In this document: in pieces, positions 60,507 through 64,000 of the stretch
Position numbering within the stretch: the first letter of the stretch is position 1
How the letters are laid out: each line of letters opens with the position of its first letter
Assembly: GCF_002892795.1 (NCBI RefSeq)
Contig: NZ_PJMC01000011.1
Span: 1 to 64,000 of the forward strand
Source of the DNA: Arthrobacter sp. AFG20
GTDB taxonomy: Bacteria; Actinomycetota; Actinomycetes; Actinomycetales; Micrococcaceae
Reading direction: 5' to 3'
DNA: 64,000 nt
The notes under the pieces: model-generated
What the model was told of the DNA's origin: nothing
Database searches by the model: none
What the model saw: the letters and a program-made list of their open reading frames with translations, nothing else
Translations under genes and position numbers: made by a program

Positions 60507-60857
60507 GTGGCCGAGCCGTTGCAGGACCACCTCGCGGAGCGGGATTCAGCGCTGGAGCACGGGCTGCGGAGCGGCTCGCTGCTGGACGACTTCAAGCTCA
60601 GGGACTCGCCGCTGAGCGAGCGGGAGCAGCAGATTCTCGCCCTGGAACGGCAGTGGTGGAAGTACGCCGGCGCCAAGGAACAGGCCATCCGGGAGCTCTT
60701 CGACCTGTCCGCGACGCACTACTATCAGATCCTCAACGCACTGATTGATACAGAGCACGCGCTGGCCCACGACCCCATGCTCGTGAAGAGATTGCGTAGA
60801 CTACGTACGTCACGTCAGCGGGCCCGCACTGCACGCCGCCTTGGATCTGACGCGTAA
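60507..60857 (+). CDS. DUF3263 protein
   Basis: This 116-residue helical protein of a conserved actinobacterial family contains LSEREQQILALERQWWKYAGAKEQAIRELFDLSATHYYQILNALID, which looks like a sigma-region-4 or helix-turn-helix type fold. The tail is very basic (RRLRTSRQRARTARR). GTG 60507 follows AAGGAGAG. Probably a DNA-binding protein. It is followed 49 bp on by the LytR_C gene, a common pairing. Confidence 0.88.
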   Translation: MAEPLQDHLAERDSALEHGLRSGSLLDDFKLRDSPLSEREQQILALERQWWKYAGAKEQAIRELFDLSATHYYQILNALIDTEHALAHDPMLVKRLRRLRTSRQRARTARRLGSDA

Positions 60858-60906
60858 CTGCTAGTGCCGGACTGCCGGCGAAAACCAACAAGGACGCCTC
60901 TTCACC

Positions 60907-61539
60907 ATGACTAATTTTGCTCGGGACGAATTCGACAGGGTGCCTGAGGTCTCCTCCCGGCAGGGCGTACACCGCGCTGCCTCCGCGCCGTCGCGCCCGA
61001 AGTTGTGGCCGATCCTTTCCGTGGGAATCGCGGCGCTCGCCGTCGGCCTGGTTGCTTTCCTCCTGCTGCCGCAGCTGGGGTTCCAGCCCGCGCTCACGCC
61101 GCCGCCCGCCGCGGCGGCCGACACGTCAACGGCGCCGGCCAGCCCCACGACGACGCCCTCTGCACGTGCGACGCCCAGCGCCACCCCCTCGGCGTCCGCC
61201 TCCCAACCCGCTTCGCCCTCCGCGCTTGAGCCCGCCACTTCGGAAACCATTGCCCCTGCTGCGGTGGACAAGTCGCAGCCTGTCGCCATTTTCAACGGAA
61301 CGCTAACCTCCGGACTGGCCGGACGGGTAGGCGCCACAGTTAAGTCCGACGGCTGGGTGCTCGGTGAGGTGGCCAACTGGCAGGGTGCTCCCCAGCAGCA
61401 GTCGGTGATCTTCTACTCGGACGCTGCGCACAGGGCAAACGCCGAGGCGCTCAGTGCTCTGCTGAACATCCCCACGCTGGTGGAGAGTGCGGACTTCCCC
61501 ACGCCCGTTGCGGTGGTGCTGGGCCCCGGCTACGAGTAG
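60907..61539 (+). CDS. LytR C-terminal domain membrane protein
   Basis: This 210-residue protein has a cytosolic N-terminus, one transmembrane helix (about residues 33-55), a long Pro/Ala/Thr/Ser linker, and a C-terminal LytR_C domain (VAIFNGTLTSGLAGRVGATVKSDGW onward). It lies next to the DUF3263 gene as in many actinobacteria. It is thought to act in cell-wall or envelope processes; the exact role is unknown. Confidence 0.85.
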   Translation: MTNFARDEFDRVPEVSSRQGVHRAASAPSRPKLWPILSVGIAALAVGLVAFLLLPQLGFQPALTPPPAAAADTSTAPASPTTTPSARATPSATPSASASQPASPSALEPATSETIAPAAVDKSQPVAIFNGTLTSGLAGRVGATVKSDGWVLGEVANWQGAPQQQSVIFYSDAAHRANAEALSALLNIPTLVESADFPTPVAVVLGPGYE

Positions 61540-61697
61540 CCATCCCGGTTACGCCTGAATAACTATTGCCTCCCCTCCGGGCCGCTGGCCTGCGCCTCCA
61601 AGGGCCTGACTCGATAGAGTGATGGCAGGCTTCAAGGCGTCATTCACGGCACACATCGACGTGGGCCTTAGGGAAGCAACCTGAAAGTGTGGGGATC

Positions 61698-61901
61698 ATG
61701 GCATTGGGAACCGTGAAGTGGTTCAACGCGGAAAAGGGCTACGGCTTCATCACCGTTGACGATTCAGGGGACGACGTTTTCGTGCACTGGTCGGCGATTC
61801 AGACAGACGGGTTCCGGGCGCTGGACGAGGGCCAGCGCGTGGAGCTGGAAGTGGGCGAAGGCGAAAAAGGTCCGCAGGCCGAAAAGGTCCGGCCCGTCTA
61901 G
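61698..61901 (+). CDS. cspA: cold-shock domain protein
   Basis: This 67-residue OB-fold RNA-binding protein has [14 protein letters not shown] (RNP1) and DVFVHWSAI (RNP2). It follows a leader of about 150 bp that may matter for cold regulation. GGGGA precedes ATG 61698. Its stop overlaps the GTG of the next gene by one base. Confidence 0.93.
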   Translation: MALGTVKWFNAEKGYGFITVDDSGDDVFVHWSAIQTDGFRALDEGQRVELEVGEGEKGPQAEKVRPV

Positions 61902-63175
61902 TGGCATGCCGCGCAGGTCTCAGGGTTTCTGCCGTCTGGGGCGCCGCCGTCGTGCTGACGCTGGGTGCCTGCTCCGGATCGGGGGACAACGCCCGGACGG
62001 CTCCGGTTGAAGCCAGCGGCGACGGAACCCTGCGGATCGGGCTGATCCTCGACAACACCGGACCCCAGGCCTTCCTGAACGCCGCCCAACTGGCCGCCGC
62101 CAAGCTCGCCGTCCAGGAAATCAACGCGGCGGGCGGGCACAAGGGCAGGCCCGTCGAGCTGCTGCCCGAAACCACCGGCGGCGACACCGCCGCGCAGGCC
62201 CGGAAACTCGCCGAGGCCAAGGCGGATGTCGTGATCGGACCCACCGATTCCAGCCGGGCGCCGGCCGCCATCGACGTGCTGTCCAAAGCCAGGATCACGC
62301 TCATTTCTCCCGCCAACACGGCACCCGAACTCAGCAGTTACAAGAGCGGCGGCTACTACTTCCGCACGGCCGCGGCTGACATCGCACAGGCTCCCGTCCT
62401 GGTGAAACTCGCCAGGGACGCCGGAGCCAAGAGCCTCGCGGTGGTCTACGAGGACGGCAGCTACGGCCAGGCTGTGTCTGCAGCAGTGTCCGCTTCCGCC
62501 AAAGCCGGCGGGCTGGACCCCGTCACCGTCTCCGGGTTCAAGGCGGGCGAGGCGCAGAAGTCCGCGGCTGCCGCCCGTGACGCGGCGCCGGACGCCGTCG
62601 TCGTCCTTGCTCGGGACGGTGCGCAGGGCGCCATCGCCGAGCTCACCAACGCCGGACTGCCGGGCAACAAACTCATCCTGGGCGACGGAGCCTTCAGGCA
62701 GTACGGCTCCGCCCTCGGATCGAAGTCACTGGAGGGAACGCGCGCCCTGGTGCCCGGCGTCTTCACGTCGGCGCACTTCCAGGCTGAACTCGTGGCCATC
62801 GATGCGGGACTCAAGGACACGACGTTTGCCGCCGAGACCTATGATGCCGTGAACCTCGCGGCCCTGGCCGCCGCTGCGGCAGAGGACGACGCCGGTGCCT
62901 CCATCGCCGGTACGCTCATCTCCGTCTCCGGCGGCACTTCCGGCAGTCGGGCCTCCGCCGCGCCGTCCGGCCAGCGGGCCGTCTGCTCGACGTACAAGGA
63001 CTGCCTTGCCGCCATCCGGGAGGGAAAGGCCATTGACTACGACGGCGAATCAGGACCCGTCCGCTTCGATGCGAACGGGGACGTTACGGCCGCAAAATAC
63101 ATGGTGTTCACCTACGGAGCCGACAACAAGGCCAAGATCACGGGCAGCGAGGCCGCCGGCAGGTCTGCCGGCTGA
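61901..63175 (+). CDS. ABC transporter substrate-binding lipoprotein (branched-chain amino acid type)
   Basis: This 424-residue protein has a signal peptide with lipobox LGAC (Cys24) and a Leu/Ile/Val-binding or receptor-ligand-type periplasmic fold (RIGLILDNTGPQAFLNAAQLAA). DVVIGPTDSSRAPAAIDVLSKARITLISPANTAPEL is typical. No permease or ATPase genes lie nearby, so it may act with an unlinked transporter or as a sensor. It begins at GTG 61901, overlapping the cold-shock stop. Confidence 0.85.
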   Translation: MACRAGLRVSAVWGAAVVLTLGACSGSGDNARTAPVEASGDGTLRIGLILDNTGPQAFLNAAQLAAAKLAVQEINAAGGHKGRPVELLPETTGGDTAAQARKLAEAKADVVIGPTDSSRAPAAIDVLSKARITLISPANTAPELSSYKSGGYYFRTAAADIAQAPVLVKLARDAGAKSLAVVYEDGSYGQAVSAAVSASAKAGGLDPVTVSGFKAGEAQKSAAAARDAAPDAVVVLARDGAQGAIAELTNAGLPGNKLILGDGAFRQYGSALGSKSLEGTRALVPGVFTSAHFQAELVAIDAGLKDTTFAAETYDAVNLAALAAAAAEDDAGASIAGTLISVSGGTSGSRASAAPSGQRAVCSTYKDCLAAIREGKAIDYDGESGPVRFDANGDVTAAKYMVFTYGADNKAKITGSEAAGRSAG

Positions 63176-63225
63176 TCGCTGGCAGCGAATAGTCCGCCCG
63201 TTCACGGGATAAACACGCTCATCTG

Positions 63226-63252
63226 CTTGCACTCTCCCCGGGGGAGTGCTAA
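63226..63252. promoter_or_regulatory. CIRCE element 1 (HrcA operator)
   Basis: CTTGCACTC-N9-GAGTGCTAA (63226-63234 and 63244-63252) matches the CIRCE consensus TTAGCACTC-N9-GAGTGCTAA, with a perfect second arm. Confidence 0.85.
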
Positions 63253-63259
63253 TTATTGA

Positions 63260-63286
63260 TTAGCACTCCAGCGTGCCGACTGCTAA
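63260..63286. promoter_or_regulatory. CIRCE element 2 (HrcA operator)
   Basis: TTAGCACTC-N9-GACTGCTAA (63260-63268 and 63278-63286) has a perfect first arm and one mismatch in the second. It begins 7 bp after CIRCE 1, so the two elements also form an inner palindrome. Confidence 0.85.

Positions 63287-64000
<714 letters not shown>

Overview
The window reads as chromosome of a high-GC actinobacterium of the Micrococcaceae, most likely Arthrobacter or Pseudarthrobacter. The basis is overall gene content and protein style: DUF4193, DUF3263 and DUF4032 proteins, an MsmK-type ATPase, CIRCE-controlled groEL, a DtxR/IdeR-like box, and frequent GTG/TTG starts. The genus is inferred from recognition, not from a search. 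The window opens in the last bases of a 5S rRNA gene and closes inside groEL.

Layout. 1-12.6 kb: 5S end and terminator, a LysE-type exporter flanked by two clusters of 32-bp-period repeats, an SRPBCC protein, a GH13 alpha-glucosidase with its LacI regulator, an FAD-linked oxidase, an amidohydrolase, a DUF4032 protein, an MsmK-like sugar ABC ATPase and otsA-otsB (trehalose synthesis). 12.7-13.8 kb: a membrane-anchored DsbA-like protein and tRNA-Thr(TGT). 13.8-23.3 kb is accessory in character. It holds a LacI-controlled ribokinase/RpiB/MFS sugar cluster, a divergent SDR/TetR pair, gene remnants, and a galE broken by four single-base frameshifts. 23.3-34.9 kb: an alpha-galactoside uptake and hydrolysis operon (two ABC permeases, binding protein, small conserved protein, two glycoside hydrolases, aldo-keto reductase, galE pseudogene), opposite a Gfo/Idh/MocA oxidoreductase and a LacI regulator. 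35.1-37.5 kb: an insertion-sequence graveyard (IS3 tail, internally deleted IS481, intact IS110). 37.5-46.3 kb: small conserved proteins, an agmatine/putrescine operon (APC permease, agmatine deiminase, carbamoylputrescine amidase), Dps, and an MFS efflux pump with a divergent TetR regulator. 46.4-54.4 kb: a tandem glycine riboswitch followed by gcvP-gcvT-gcvH-glyA-sdaA, a complete glycine to serine to pyruvate route. 54.4-64 kb: TspO, a DNA/RNA endonuclease, a FemAB-type protein, a ThrE-type exporter, an iron-regulated siderophore-interacting protein, Ung, DUF3263, a LytR_C protein, a cold-shock protein, an amino-acid-type binding protein, and groEL behind two tandem CIRCE operators.

How parts fit together. 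The galactoside transporter has no ATPase gene of its own, so the MsmK-like ATPase near 9 kb is the natural candidate partner. Galactose released by the hydrolases would need galE, which is disrupted here, so either the pathway is impaired, another epimerase exists, or the sequence carries errors. The most novel signal is a family of roughly 70-residue proteins seen twice, once in each sugar cluster. One copy has a good ribosome-binding site in front of ATA instead of a normal start codon. Other points to look at are the in-frame (Ala-Lys)6 tail just past the femAB stop codon, a possible bridge-RNA region of the IS110 element, and a structured repeat element lodged between gcvT and gcvH.
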